Positions 1 through 7,814 of a stretch of DNA of 64,000 bases are shown piece by piece. The stretch is from Ancylobacter sp. IITR112 (GTDB lineage Bacteria; Pseudomonadota; Alphaproteobacteria; Rhizobiales; Xanthobacteraceae). Position numbers and translations under genes: made by a program. The notes beneath the pieces were generated by a model that was not told where the DNA came from, did no database searches, and was given only the letters and a program-made list of their open reading frames with translations. The stretch covers positions 2,542,001-2,606,000 of the forward strand of contig NZ_JBGCUS010000001.1 in NCBI RefSeq assembly GCF_041415945.1. Direction: 5' to 3'. Position 1 is the first letter of the stretch; each line of letters starts with the position of its first letter.

Positions 1-515
1 GAACCGATCGGCGCGCCCCAGGGCATCAGCACCTCGCAGCCGGCAGCGAGCAGCTTTTCCGCCACCACGAGATCCTCCGTGGTGTAGGGGAACACCTGGA
101 AGCCGTCGCGGGTGAGGATACGCGCCGCCTCCACCAGCCCGAACACGTCGGGCTGCAGCGTGTCGTCCTCGCCGATCACCTCCAGCTTCACCCAGGGCGT
201 GCCGAAAAGTTCGCGCGCCATCTCGGCGGTGGTCACCGCTTCCTTCACCGTCTTGCAGCCGGCGGTGTTGGGCAGCACCTTCACCCCGAGGTCGCGGATA
301 AGCTGCCAGAAGCTCTGGCCGGCCTTGGCCGCGCCGGATTCGCGCCGCAGCGACACGGTGACGATGTCGGTGCCGGAAGCGCGGATCGCCTCGGCGAGGA
401 TCGCCGGCGAGGGGTATTGCGCCGTGCCGAGCAGCAGGCGCGAGGACACTTGCGTGTCGTAGAAGGTCACCGGGTCGGCCCCGGCGGTCCTCATCGTATC
501 GGTCATCGCATCCAT
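1..515 (-). CDS. thiG: Thiazole synthase ThiG (partial, C-terminal end cut by the window edge)
   Basis: ThiG makes the thiazole phosphate moiety of thiamine from deoxyxylulose 5-phosphate, ThiS thiocarboxylate and dehydroglycine. About 171 codons are present, starting at an ATG at 515 (MDAMTDTM...), 3 bases after the thiS stop. Visible family features are the N-terminal [20 protein letters not shown] region, the TVSLRRE stretch, [13 protein letters not shown] and [16 protein letters not shown], then [12 protein letters not shown] at the edge. The Schiff-base lysine of the family lies in the WVKLEV segment. It is the third gene of the riboswitch-led thiO-thiS-thiG unit. A shorter start at one of the two following ATGs (506 or 500) is possible. 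Identity is very secure. Confidence 0.95.
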   Translation of the reverse strand, partial: MDAMTDTMRTAGADPVTFYDTQVSSRLLLGTAQYPSPAILAEAIRASGTDIVTVSLRRESGAAKAGQSFWQLIRDLGVKVLPNTAGCKTVKEAVTTAEMARELFGTPWVKLEVIGEDDTLQPDVFGLVEAARILTRDGFQVFPYTTEDLVVAEKLLAAGCEVLMPWGAPIG

Positions 516-518
516 GGT

Positions 519-716
519 TCATCCACCCTGCATGGGGGCGAGGATTTCCACCCGGTCGCCATCGGCGATCGGGGTCGCCGTGCGGCGCGCGGCCCTCACC
601 ATGTCGCCATTCACCGCCGTCGCCACGATGGCGTCGGCGAGTTCGAGTTCGGCCAGAAGCTCCGCCAGCGTGGCGGCGTCGGTGCTGGCCGGCTCACCAT
701 TGACGATGATCTTCAT
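519..716 (-). CDS. thiS: Sulfur carrier protein ThiS
   Basis: A 65-residue ubiquitin-fold sulfur carrier for thiazole synthesis. The C-terminus ends in Gly-Gly (LAPMQGG), which is adenylated by ThiF and converted to the thiocarboxylate. The N-terminus MKIIVNGEP is typical, as is the ATAVNGDMV strand in the middle. The start lies inside the 3' end of thiO (23-base overlap), and the stop is 3 bases before the thiG start, so translation of the three genes is probably coupled. Confidence 0.95.
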   Translation of the reverse strand: MKIIVNGEPASTDAATLAELLAELELADAIVATAVNGDMVRAARRTATPIADGDRVEILAPMQGG

Positions 717-1776
717 CCATCACCTCCGGGAAATACGCCCCGTCAAACGCCAGTTCCGCCGCCCGACGCGCCAGCGCCGGCGCGGCCAGGAAACCGTGGC
801 GGTAGAGGCCGTTCACATAGATCGTGTTGCCACGCTTGCGCAGGCGCGGCAGGTTGTCGGGAAAGGCCGGGCGCACATCCGCGCCGATCTCGACGATTTC
901 CGCCTCGCCGAAGGCGGGGTGCAGCGCATAGACCGCGCCGAGCAGTTCCAGCATGGAACGCCCCGTCACCCGGCCGCGCTCGTCATTCTCGATCGAGGTG
1001 GCCCCGATCATGAAATGCCCGTCGCCGCGCGGCACGATATAGACCGGGATGCGCGGGTGCAGCATGCGCACCGGACGGCTCAGTGCCACCTCGGTGGAGT
1101 AGAGTACCAGCATCTCCCCCTTCACGCCGCGCAGGTCGGCGAGCGTGTCGCGCGCCGCCAGCCCGCGGCAATCGACCACGAGATCGGCCTCATCGGCCGC
1201 GCTGGTCTCATCGTCCACCTCATCGAACCCATCGGCCTCGAAGCGGAAGGTAACCTGATGCTCATCGACCAGCCGCCGGGTCAGCGCCGCAAGCGCCTTG
1301 CGCGGCTCAAGATGCGCCTCGCTGGGAAAGAACAGCCCCTGCTCGAAGCGGCCGGCGAGATCGGGTTCGAGCTCGGCGATCCCCGCCCCGTCAAGCCATT
1401 GATAATGCTCGGTGCGGCGGGAAAACCGGCGCAGATCGGCGCGGTCGCGCGGCTGGGCGAGCACCAGCGAGCCCTCATTGGGCACATCAGGTACCGCCAC
1501 CTGCCAGTAAGCCTGTGATTCCAAACCGAGATCGACGATCAGCGGCTCCGCGCTCTCGCGCTCGCACCACGGCGCCAGCATCCCGCCGGCATACCAGGAA
1601 CAGCCCTGCCCCGAACCCGGCCGGCGGTCCACCACCGTCACCTGCGCGCCGCGCAGCGCGAAGGCGTGGGCGCAGGTGAGCCCGGCCACGCCGGCGCCAA
1701 CAACCTTCACCCGCATGGCGTTGGCCGTGGGGTAAACCGTTGTCATATCAGTCGATTTCGTGTGAGGAGAAACCAT
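694..1776 (-). CDS. thiO: Glycine oxidase ThiO
   Basis: FAD-dependent oxidase that converts glycine to dehydroglycine for ThiG. The dinucleotide-binding motif VVGAGVAGLTCA lies close to the N-terminus. FIGATSIE and the C-terminal NGLYRHGFLAAPALAR segment are typical of the DAO superfamily. The open frame continues upstream to 1929, but that part is the TPP riboswitch and is not coding. I place the start at the ATG at 1776 because a GGAGGGAGGGAG purine run, which is the 3' edge of the riboswitch, lies directly before it. This gives 360 residues. ATGs at 1746 and 1716 are alternatives, and the last (MRVKVVGAG, 340 residues) best matches usual family length. First gene of thiO-thiS-thiG. Confidence 0.92.
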   Translation of the reverse strand: MVSPHTKSTDMTTVYPTANAMRVKVVGAGVAGLTCAHAFALRGAQVTVVDRRPGSGQGCSWYAGGMLAPWCERESAEPLIVDLGLESQAYWQVAVPDVPNEGSLVLAQPRDRADLRRFSRRTEHYQWLDGAGIAELEPDLAGRFEQGLFFPSEAHLEPRKALAALTRRLVDEHQVTFRFEADGFDEVDDETSAADEADLVVDCRGLAARDTLADLRGVKGEMLVLYSTEVALSRPVRMLHPRIPVYIVPRGDGHFMIGATSIENDERGRVTGRSMLELLGAVYALHPAFGEAEIVEIGADVRPAFPDNLPRLRKRGNTIYVNGLYRHGFLAAPALARRAAELAFDGAYFPEVMDEDHRQW

Positions 1777-1783
1777 GCACTCC

Positions 1784-1880
1784 CTCCCTCCGCCAGTGTC
1801 AACTGGATCAGGTTCGAAGGGTCGCCATGCCGCGCCGACGCGATGATGGCCTCTCAGCCTCCTGACGAGGCTCCCCCGGA
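1784..1880 (-). promoter_or_regulatory. TPP riboswitch (THI element)
   Basis: Read on the minus strand, the element holds the conserved CTGAGA block (in GGCTGAGAG, near 1850) and the block GACCCTTCGAACCTGATC followed by CAGTT (near 1801-1827), then CACTGGCGGAGGGAG. These are the thiamine-pyrophosphate binding core and the closing helix. The element ends a few bases before the thiO start and its last bases form the purine-rich ribosome binding site. Ligand binding would therefore plausibly hide that site and shut off thiO-thiS-thiG translation. Confidence 0.95.
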
Positions 1881-1946
1881 CGGTCTGGATATAATCACTC
1901 GCCCGGCGAATGTCACCGGCGGTCCACAATATTCGGGCCGCCGCCT

Positions 1947-4265
1947 TTAGCCGCGCCGGGACAGCGGCACCACATTGCTCGGCACCTTGCGGGTGGCCGC
2001 GACGATGGCGCGCTTCAGCGCCTCGCGGCTGAAGGGCTTGCCGAGGCGCGGCAGGCCGGCCTTGGCGTCGGCGGGAAGCTCGGCATAGCCGGTGCCGAGA
2101 ATGACCGGCAGGCCCGGCCAGCGCTCCTCGATCACCGCCACCATCTGCACCCCGGTCATGCCCTGCATGGCCTGGTCGGTGAGGACGACATCGAAAATCT
2201 GGCCGGACTCCAGCAGTTCCAACGCCTCGCGCGCGGACAGCGCCTCGGTGACGACGCAGCCGAGATCTTCCAGCATGGCGCCGGTGGCGGAGAGAACCAG
2301 CGGATCGTCGTCGACCACCAGCACACGCTGGGCGCCGTCCTCGCCATCCGGCACGCCACTCTCATCCTCGACCGCGACGGCGGGCGCCGCCGGCACGATG
2401 TCGGCGACGGGAAGATAGATCGTCGCCGTCGTTCCCTTGCCGGGCGTGCTCTGCAGCGCCAGCCGGCCGTCCGACTGGGCGGCGAGGCCGTGGACCATGG
2501 CGAGGCCGAGCCCGGTGCCCTTGCCGACGCCCTTGGTGGTGAAAAAGGGTTCGGCGGCGCGCGCCAGCGTCTCACCGTCCATGCCGCTGCCGGTATCGGT
2601 GATCGAGAGGCAGAAATAGCGCCCCGGCTTGAGCCGGCCCGGCTCGGCCATGTCATCACCATCGCCGACCGTCTCCTCGCGTGCGGCGATGGTGATGACG
2701 CCGCCATCCGGCATGGCGTCGCGCGCATTCACCGCGAGGTTGAGCAAAGCGAGTTCAAGCTGGTTGGCATCCACCCGCGCCAGCGGCAGCCCGAGCGGAA
2801 AGCGGGTTTCGATACGCACGGCCGGGCCGATGGAGCGGCGCATCATCTCCGCCATGCCGAGCACCAGTTCCGGCACATCGACAGCTTCCGGCTTCAGATC
2901 CTGCCGTCGGGCGAAGGCGAGCATGCGCTGCGTCAGCGCCGCCCCCCGCTGCGCCGCCTGCATGGCGTTGCCGAGCAGGGTGCGCAGCCGCGCATCGTCC
3001 GGCGCGCGCTTGGCCGCGAGCTCCAGATTGCCCAGCACGACGGCGAGCAGATTGTTGAAATCATGCGCGATGCCGCCGGTGAGCTGGCCGACCGCTTCCA
3101 GCTTCTGCGCCTGGCGCAGGGCATCCTCCGTGGCGCGGCGCTCGGTGACATCGACCAGCCCGCACAGCGTGTTGGTCAGATTGCCGGCGGAGTCGCGTTC
3201 CGCCACCGCCGACAGCACACAGTCTAGTATATGCCCATCCTTGGCGATGAGCTTGTATTCCGCCTCGCGCAGCTCGCCCGTTTGGAGAAGGCGCGGCCAG
3301 TGCTCGCGGTTGCGGCGCTGAGCCGATTCCTCGGTCATGAAGTCGGTCAGCGGGCGTCCGATCACTTCCTCCCGGCTATAGCCGAGCAGGGTCAGCCAGC
3401 GGTCGCTGACCTGGGCGATGCAGCCGTCCGGCCCCAGAGAGTGCAGCGGCAGCGGCGTGTGGCGATAGAGTTTGCGGTAGCGCTCCTCGCTCTCGCGCCA
3501 CGCGCTCGCCTCGCTGTCGGCGAGCAGGGCGACGCGCCGGTCATAGGCCGCGGCGAGAAGCAGCGCGGTGAATATGATGAAGGTCGCGGCCGTCACCACC
3601 GCGACCAGCGCGGCATTGTCGATGCCCCCGGTCATAGCCGCCCTGGCCGCGTCGGCCGCCGCATCATGGGCGTCGCCATGGCTGGTGAAGGTCACCCCCA
3701 TCATCGCGACGTAGTGCATGCCGGCAATGCCGAAGCCGAGCGCCAGCGCCGCCACGGCCCGCTGGAGCGCCGAATGGTTACGGAAGGCGAGCCAGATGGC
3801 GAGGGTGGAGGCGGAGATGGCGAGGACAATGGCCGCCCCGACATGGATCATGTCGTAGCTCATGGAGCCCGGCATCCGCATCGCCGCCATGCCGGTATAG
3901 TGCATGCCGACAATACCGAGCCCCATGAAGATGCCGCTGAGCAGAATGCCCTCAATGCCGATCCCGGGCCGGCTGGCGCCAAACAGGGCGAGGGCGGTGG
4001 CGAACACTGCCAGCAGCAGCGAAGCCAGCGTCAGCTCGGCGCCGTAGGAAACTTCCATGCCCACATTCAGCGCCAGCATGGCGATGAAATGCATCGACCA
4101 GATGCCGCCGCCGAGAACCACCGCCGCCGCGCCAAGCCAAACCAGCCCGGCCGATCGGGTGCGGGTCATGCGGCCGGCGAGGTCGAGCGCGGTATAGGAC
4201 GCCGCGACGGCGATCAGGATCGACAGCGCCACCAGCGCGCTATTGTGGGTCCCGATGATGCTCAT
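1947..4265 (-). CDS. MHYT-domain hybrid sensor histidine kinase with PAS and receiver domains
   Basis: 772 residues. The N-terminal integral membrane MHYT sensor (about residues 5-245) shows three motif copies: SMHFIAM near 58, MHYTGM near 121 and MHYVAM near 183. These are thought to bind a metal and sense a diatomic gas. A PAS domain follows (about 262-380), then HisKA with phospho-acceptor His401 in GGIAHDFNNLL, an HATPase domain (NARDAMPDGG, DTGSGM, GTGLGL; about 500-620), and a C-terminal receiver (about 646-765) with acidic DDD at 652-654 and phospho-acceptor Asp697 in FDVVLTDQAM. No separate response regulator gene is adjacent, so the signal may pass through the fused receiver. The ligand is not deducible. 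Confidence 0.93.
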   Translation of the reverse strand: MSIIGTHNSALVALSILIAVAASYTALDLAGRMTRTRSAGLVWLGAAAVVLGGGIWSMHFIAMLALNVGMEVSYGAELTLASLLLAVFATALALFGASRPGIGIEGILLSGIFMGLGIVGMHYTGMAAMRMPGSMSYDMIHVGAAIVLAISASTLAIWLAFRNHSALQRAVAALALGFGIAGMHYVAMMGVTFTSHGDAHDAAADAARAAMTGGIDNAALVAVVTAATFIIFTALLLAAAYDRRVALLADSEASAWRESEERYRKLYRHTPLPLHSLGPDGCIAQVSDRWLTLLGYSREEVIGRPLTDFMTEESAQRRNREHWPRLLQTGELREAEYKLIAKDGHILDCVLSAVAERDSAGNLTNTLCGLVDVTERRATEDALRQAQKLEAVGQLTGGIAHDFNNLLAVVLGNLELAAKRAPDDARLRTLLGNAMQAAQRGAALTQRMLAFARRQDLKPEAVDVPELVLGMAEMMRRSIGPAVRIETRFPLGLPLARVDANQLELALLNLAVNARDAMPDGGVITIAAREETVGDGDDMAEPGRLKPGRYFCLSITDTGSGMDGETLARAAEPFFTTKGVGKGTGLGLAMVHGLAAQSDGRLALQSTPGKGTTATIYLPVADIVPAAPAVAVEDESGVPDGEDGAQRVLVVDDDPLVLSATGAMLEDLGCVVTEALSAREALELLESGQIFDVVLTDQAMQGMTGVQMVAVIEERWPGLPVILGTGYAELPADAKAGLPRLGKPFSREALKRAIVAATRKVPSNVVPLSRRG

Positions 4266-4365
4266 GACCGCCGTATGTGTCTCGCCTTCCCTTCGCCGGA
4301 TGCCCGCGCGGGCCCCGGCCGCGCGTCAGCCGCGGCCGGGGCCCGGCTGCGGCTCTGCGCGCGCC

Positions 4366-4446
4366 CTAGAGATATCCCATGAACCAGAGAATAAGAATGA
4401 TCGGCAAAGGAATACCGAGCATCCAGAGAGCTGCGCCCTTAAACAT
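4366..4446 (-). CDS. 26-residue hydrophobic membrane microprotein
   Basis: A tiny gene that is easily missed. The ATG at 4446 is preceded by an excellent GGAGG ribosome binding site (GCAGGAGGTGGTC). The product starts MFKGAALWMLGIPLPIILI, is almost entirely one transmembrane segment with an internal PLP, and ends WFMGYL followed by TAG. Similar very short peptides occur in Hyphomicrobiales annotation as hypothetical membrane proteins, but I know no assigned function. A GGAAC-N17-TGTT sequence upstream (4474-4499) resembles a general stress promoter. Coding status rests on the ribosome binding site and the clean hydrophobic helix. Confidence 0.7.
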   Translation of the reverse strand: MFKGAALWMLGIPLPIILILWFMGYL

Positions 4447-4473
4447 GACCACCTCCTGCATGTGCAGCAAGGG

Positions 4474-4499
4474 AACACCGCAGGGCCGTCATCGGTTCC
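4474..4499 (-). promoter_or_regulatory. Near-consensus EcfG (general stress) promoter for the 26-residue microprotein
   Basis: On the minus strand GGAAC (4499-4495) is followed after 17 bases by TGTT (4477-4474). The alphaproteobacterial EcfG consensus is GGAAC-N16/17-CGTT, so one base deviates. It lies 28 bases upstream of the ATG at 4446 in the correct orientation. Confidence 0.4.
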
Positions 4500-4546
4500 A
4501 ATGCCGACGGGCCCGACAACGCCCATTTCCTCAGTGCCGGTGAACG

Positions 4547-5344
4547 ATGTCCTTTCTCTCCGCCCGCCGTCTCCTGCAGCCCGTGACTCGACGCCTACCC
4601 CTCCGCCTGCGCCTTCTGTCCGGCCTCGTCCTGCCCGAGCTCGCCGTGCTCCTTGCGCTGGGCGGCGCGGCGCTGGCGCTGCTGGGCTTCGCCTTCATCG
4701 CCGACGAGGTGGTGGAGGGCGAGACCCACGCCTTCGACGAGGCGGTGCTGCTGGCCTTCCGCGCGCCGGGCGACCCGGCCGACCCGCTCGGCCCGCCCTG
4801 GCTGGAAATTGTCATGCGCGACGTGACGGCGCTGGGCGGGACGACGGTACTGACGCTGCTCACCCTGATCGTCGCTGGCTTCCTCGCCATTGACGGCAAG
4901 CGCGCGGCCGCGCTGTTCGTGCTGGTGGCGACCTCGACCGGCGGGCTGCTCAGCTATGCGCTGAAGCTCGGCTTCGAGCGTCCGCGGCCCGACCTCGTCG
5001 CCCATCTCGTCGATGTCCGCACGCTCAGCTTTCCCAGCGGGCACGCCATGGGCTCGGCGGTGACATTCCTCACCCTCGGCGTCCTCATCGTGCGCACCGA
5101 ACGCAAGCGCCGGGTGAAGGCCTATGCTCTGGCGGTGGCGGTGGGCCTCACTTTGCTGGTCGGCTTCAGCCGCATCTATCTCGGCGTCCACTGGCCGACG
5201 GACGTGCTCGCCGGCTGGTGCGCCGGAAGCGGCTGGGCGCTGCTGTGCTGGATCACCGTGCTGCTGCTGCAGCGCCGCGGCAAGGTGGAGAGCGCCAATG
5301 GTGCCGGGCCCGAAGCCGGCGCTTCCCCCCCGCCGGCCGCGTGA
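4547..5344 (+). CDS. PAP2-family phosphatase (membrane lipid phosphatase type)
   Basis: 265 residues with about five to six membrane segments. All three acid-phosphatase motifs are intact: K140-x6-R147-P148 (KLGFERPRP), PSGH at 163-166, and SR-x5-H-x3-D ending at Asp219 (SRIYLGVHWPTD). The two histidines are the nucleophile and the general acid. Such enzymes dephosphorylate phosphatidic acid, undecaprenyl pyrophosphate or related lipids at the membrane face; the substrate cannot be told here. The ribosome binding site before the ATG is weak. Confidence 0.9.
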   Translation: MSFLSARRLLQPVTRRLPLRLRLLSGLVLPELAVLLALGGAALALLGFAFIADEVVEGETHAFDEAVLLAFRAPGDPADPLGPPWLEIVMRDVTALGGTTVLTLLTLIVAGFLAIDGKRAAALFVLVATSTGGLLSYALKLGFERPRPDLVAHLVDVRTLSFPSGHAMGSAVTFLTLGVLIVRTERKRRVKAYALAVAVGLTLLVGFSRIYLGVHWPTDVLAGWCAGSGWALLCWITVLLLQRRGKVESANGAGPEAGASPPPAA

Positions 5345-5437
5345 GGCCCGCAAAGCTCCCGATGGCTTTCGCCGCGCGCTCGGCTATCATCGCCGGAGGC
5401 CGCCGCAGAGCGCGCCGGAACACGCAGGAGAAAGCGC

Positions 5438-5647
5438 ATGAGCTCCACCGCACCGGAAGGACATCTGATTCCGGGGATCGGCGTCATCGAGACGGTCGAA
5501 TCCGACAACATCCTGCGCTGGGACGGCAGCAATCTCTATGTCGAGCAGGACGTGTTCCATAATGGCCAGCTCGTCCATCGCCGCTACCGCAAGCGCGTGA
5601 CCAAACCCGTGGCCCAGGCCATCGCCGCGATCCTCGCCCAGCACTGA
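5438..5647 (+). CDS. Small hypothetical protein, 69 residues
   Basis: I do not recognise the family. The ATG is preceded by an AGGAG site (GCAGGAGAAAGCGC). The product (MSSTAPEGHLIPGIGVIETV...) is soluble, has no signal peptide and ends in a basic-hydrophobic helix (YRKRVTKPVAQAIAAILAQH). It lies 93 bases after the PAP2 gene and converges with the hydrolase gene at 5660. The good ribosome binding site and codon use argue that it is real. Confidence 0.65.
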   Translation: MSSTAPEGHLIPGIGVIETVESDNILRWDGSNLYVEQDVFHNGQLVHRRYRKRVTKPVAQAIAAILAQH

Positions 5648-5659
5648 GCGGCAGCGCCG

Positions 5660-6226
5660 CTAGATCCGCGCCAGCAAGCCACCGAGCAGCACAAGCCCCT
5701 GCGGCCACAGGCCGAGCCGGGCCGCCGAGCCGATATGGCCGAGTTCGCCGACATCGGCGAGATCGGCGCCCCAGGCCTGCGCGAAGGCCCGCGCCTGCTC
5801 GGGTGTCACGCGCGGATCATCGCGCGATGACAGGATGAGCGTGGGATAAGGCAGGGGCGCCAGCGGCATCGGGCCGAAATTGCGCACCAGGTCGAAGGAC
5901 GGGTCGGGATCGTCGACATGGGTCGGCGCCGCCAGAAACGCCGCCGCCACCTTGGCCCGCGCCCGCGCCGGCTGCGCGGCGGTCCAGCGCACCACCGTCG
6001 CCACGCCGACGGAATGCGCCACCAGCACCACCCGGCGCGGCGCGGCCTCCACCGCCGCATCGAGCCGCTCGGTCCAGGCGCCTACTTCCGGCCGGCTCCA
6101 GTCGGCCTGGATCAGACGGGTCGAATTGGCAAACGCGCCGAGCCAATATGACTGCCAATGGTCGGCCGGCGCGTTTTCCCGGCCGGGAATGACGAGAAAA
6201 TCGAAGGAGGAGAAATCGACCGCCAT
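5660..6226 (-). CDS. RBBP9/YdeN-type serine hydrolase (alpha/beta fold)
   Basis: 188 residues, the usual size of this small hydrolase family. The nucleophile Ser72 lies in LVAHSVG, the acid is in the SSRDDPRV segment, and the histidine is in ELGHIGSAARLG near the C-terminus, so the triad is complete. The N-terminal IPGRENAPADHWQSYW is typical. It is a cytosolic esterase-like protein of unknown substrate. The gene lies 13 bases downstream of the MAPEG gene and is probably co-transcribed with it. Confidence 0.87.
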   Translation of the reverse strand: MAVDFSSFDFLVIPGRENAPADHWQSYWLGAFANSTRLIQADWSRPEVGAWTERLDAAVEAAPRRVVLVAHSVGVATVVRWTAAQPARARAKVAAAFLAAPTHVDDPDPSFDLVRNFGPMPLAPLPYPTLILSSRDDPRVTPEQARAFAQAWGADLADVGELGHIGSAARLGLWPQGLVLLGGLLARI

Positions 6227-6239
6227 CAGCCCGCCCCCC

Positions 6240-6638
6240 TCACGCCGGCCACAGCACGGCGATCAGCACCAGCCCGAGGCCCAGCAGCGCCACCGACCAG
6301 ACCATCGAGCGCAGATAGGGTATGCCCATCGCGTAGAGCGGCACATAGACGATGCGGGCGCCGAGATAGAGCCAGGCGCCCCAGAGGGTGAGCGCCCCTT
6401 CCCGGCCCGCGACATGCGCGATCAGCACGGCGGCGGCGAAGAGCGGCAGCGTCTCGTAGAGATTGGCCTGCGCGCGCCGCAGCCGCCCGGTGACGACCCC
6501 GACCGGCGGGCCGGGTTCGTCGCGCGGACCGGCATTGTAGTCGAGCCCGGTCTCCCGGTTGCGCCACGCGGCGGGCAGCAGCACCTGCACCACGGCGAGA
6601 ACCAGCGTCCAGGCCAGAAGGGTCAGTTCGGTGGTCAT
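6240..6638 (-). CDS. MAPEG family membrane protein
   Basis: 132 residues from the ATG at 6638 (MTTELTLLAWTLV); the frame stays open further upstream, but that part overlaps the NUDIX gene on the other strand and is not coding. Four hydrophobic segments and the motif GRLRRAQANLYETLPLF, which resembles the RxxRAHxNxxE motif of MAPEG proteins, support the call. Members include glutathione-dependent membrane enzymes; bacterial ones are mostly uncharacterised. It precedes the RBBP9-type hydrolase in a two-gene unit. Confidence 0.88.
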   Translation of the reverse strand: MTTELTLLAWTLVLAVVQVLLPAAWRNRETGLDYNAGPRDEPGPPVGVVTGRLRRAQANLYETLPLFAAAVLIAHVAGREGALTLWGAWLYLGARIVYVPLYAMGIPYLRSMVWSVALLGLGLVLIAVLWPA

Positions 6639-6697
6639 GCGGGATTCCGTTGGGTGAGAAAGCGCACTGAAAGCCATCGCTATTCCGGCGCGATGCA

Positions 6698-6707
6698 CTA
6701 CATGTAG
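6698..6707. repeat. Perfect 10-base palindrome between divergent genes
   Basis: CTACATGTAG lies in the 75-base gap between the divergent MAPEG and NUDIX genes, 6 bases before the NUDIX start. It could be a repressor operator or chance. Confidence 0.25.
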
Positions 6708-6713
6708 CACATC

Positions 6714-7256
6714 ATGTCCAAACAGAAGCAGATCAGGCGCCGGATGACCGATGGCCGGCCCCTCAATCAGGTGGCGGCATTGGCTTACCGTGTGACGCCC
6801 GGCGGGCAGATCGAGGTTCTCGTCATGACCTCGCGCGAGACCCAGCGCGTGGTGATCCCGAAGGGCTGGCCGATGAAGAACCGGAAGGACTGGAAATCCG
6901 CCGAGATCGAGGCCCGGCAGGAAGCCGGCGTGGTCGGGGATGTTGGCCGCAAGCGGCTCGGCCAGTATCTCTATTGGAAGCGGCTCGACACACATTTCGC
7001 CCTGGTGAAAGTGTCGGTCTATCCGCTCGCCGTGCGGCGGCAGCTTGCCGACTGGCCGGAGCGCCATGAGCGGATGCAGGCATGGCTGCCCGCCGAGGAC
7101 GCCGCCCTGCTCATCGACGAACCGGAACTCGGCGCCATTCTGCTCGAATTCGCCCAGTCGCGTGCCGCGCACCTGCTGGCGGCGCCGAAGAAACAGACCT
7201 CCCCGCGCGCGCCGCGCAGTGCCATGGCGAGCGCTGCCGGGCCCGCCGCCGTCTAG
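6714..7256 (+). CDS. NUDIX-domain protein with a degenerate Nudix box
   Basis: 180 residues resembling alphaproteobacterial diphosphoinositol-polyphosphate-type NUDIX hydrolases (VAALAYRV, VVIPKGWPM, and YWKRLDTHFALVKVSVYPL). The Nudix box departs from G-x5-E-x7-REUxEExGU. Its helix reads IEARQEAGV, so the arginine is Ile and the first glutamate of the EE pair is Gln; the first box glutamate also seems lost (GWPMKNRKDW). These residues bind catalytic Mg2+, so activity may be altered or absent. The C-terminus is a Pro/Ala/Lys-rich tail. Confidence 0.8.
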   Translation: MSKQKQIRRRMTDGRPLNQVAALAYRVTPGGQIEVLVMTSRETQRVVIPKGWPMKNRKDWKSAEIEARQEAGVVGDVGRKRLGQYLYWKRLDTHFALVKVSVYPLAVRRQLADWPERHERMQAWLPAEDAALLIDEPELGAILLEFAQSRAAHLLAAPKKQTSPRAPRSAMASAAGPAAV

Positions 7257-7281
7257 AAACGGCAGCGGACCCGGCATTGCC

Positions 7282-7689
7282 TCACTCGATGACCTGCACG
7301 ACCCGGTTGGTGGCGGGATCGACCAGTACCGTGCGCTCATTGACGACGGTGTAGCGATATTCCTTCACGCCATATTCCGCCGGCACCTCGTAATAGTGCA
7401 CCGTGTCGGGCGGCAGTTCGGTGCCGACCACAACCTCGCGCTCGACGCGATAGGACGGCACGTTCTCCTCGACCACATAGCCGCGGAAGCGCGAGCGCCG
7501 GTCTTCGGCGATGCCGCCGACCACCGCGCCGGCCACCCCGCCGACCACGGCGCCGACCGGGCCACCGACCAGCGCGCCGCCCACCGCGCCTGTGGTCGCG
7601 CCGGCGGCGGTGCCGGCGCCGTCCTGCGCATTCGCCGCCAGAGGCGCGGCAAGGATCAGCGAAGCTGCAATAATCGCGTGTCGTATCAT
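7282..7689 (-). CDS. Exported glycine-zipper protein with DUF1236-type C-terminal domain
   Basis: 135 residues from the ATG at 7689, which has an AGGAG site (GACAGGAGTAATACC). A Sec signal peptide (MIRHAIIAASLILAAPLAANAQ, cleavage near residue 22) is followed by a Gly/Ala/Val-rich segment of GG-x-VGG repeats (about 28-60), likely membrane inserting. A C-terminal DUF1236-like domain (about 65-135, PSYRVEREVVVG, YYEVPAEYGVKEYRYTVVN) follows. DUF1236 proteins are common in Hyphomicrobiales and of unknown function. An exact EcfG promoter lies upstream, pointing to a stress-induced envelope protein. Confidence 0.85.
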   Translation of the reverse strand: MIRHAIIAASLILAAPLAANAQDGAGTAAGATTGAVGGALVGGPVGAVVGGVAGAVVGGIAEDRRSRFRGYVVEENVPSYRVEREVVVGTELPPDTVHYYEVPAEYGVKEYRYTVVNERTVLVDPATNRVVQVIE

Positions 7690-7732
7690 GGTATTACTCC
7701 TGTCGCCCTGCCCCGTTGATGTGCGGCACCTC

Positions 7733-7757
7733 AACGCCGCTCCGGCAAAGCTGTTCC
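7733..7757 (-). promoter_or_regulatory. EcfG (general stress sigma factor) promoter
   Basis: On the minus strand GGAAC (7757-7753) and CGTT (7736-7733) are separated by exactly 16 bases, a full match to the EcfG consensus. It lies 43 bases upstream of the DUF1236 gene start at 7689 in the right direction. Confidence 0.75.
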
Positions 7758-7814
7758 CAAAGTGCAGAAGGGCGACAGAAGACGGCGACTAAATACCTCT
7801 GCTCTTACAAATAC

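Noticed and set aside
6639..7340. A longer N-terminal extension of the MAPEG protein
   Set aside because: It would overlap the NUDIX gene on the other strand and the extra residues lack any MAPEG feature; the ATG at 6638 begins a normal family N-terminus.
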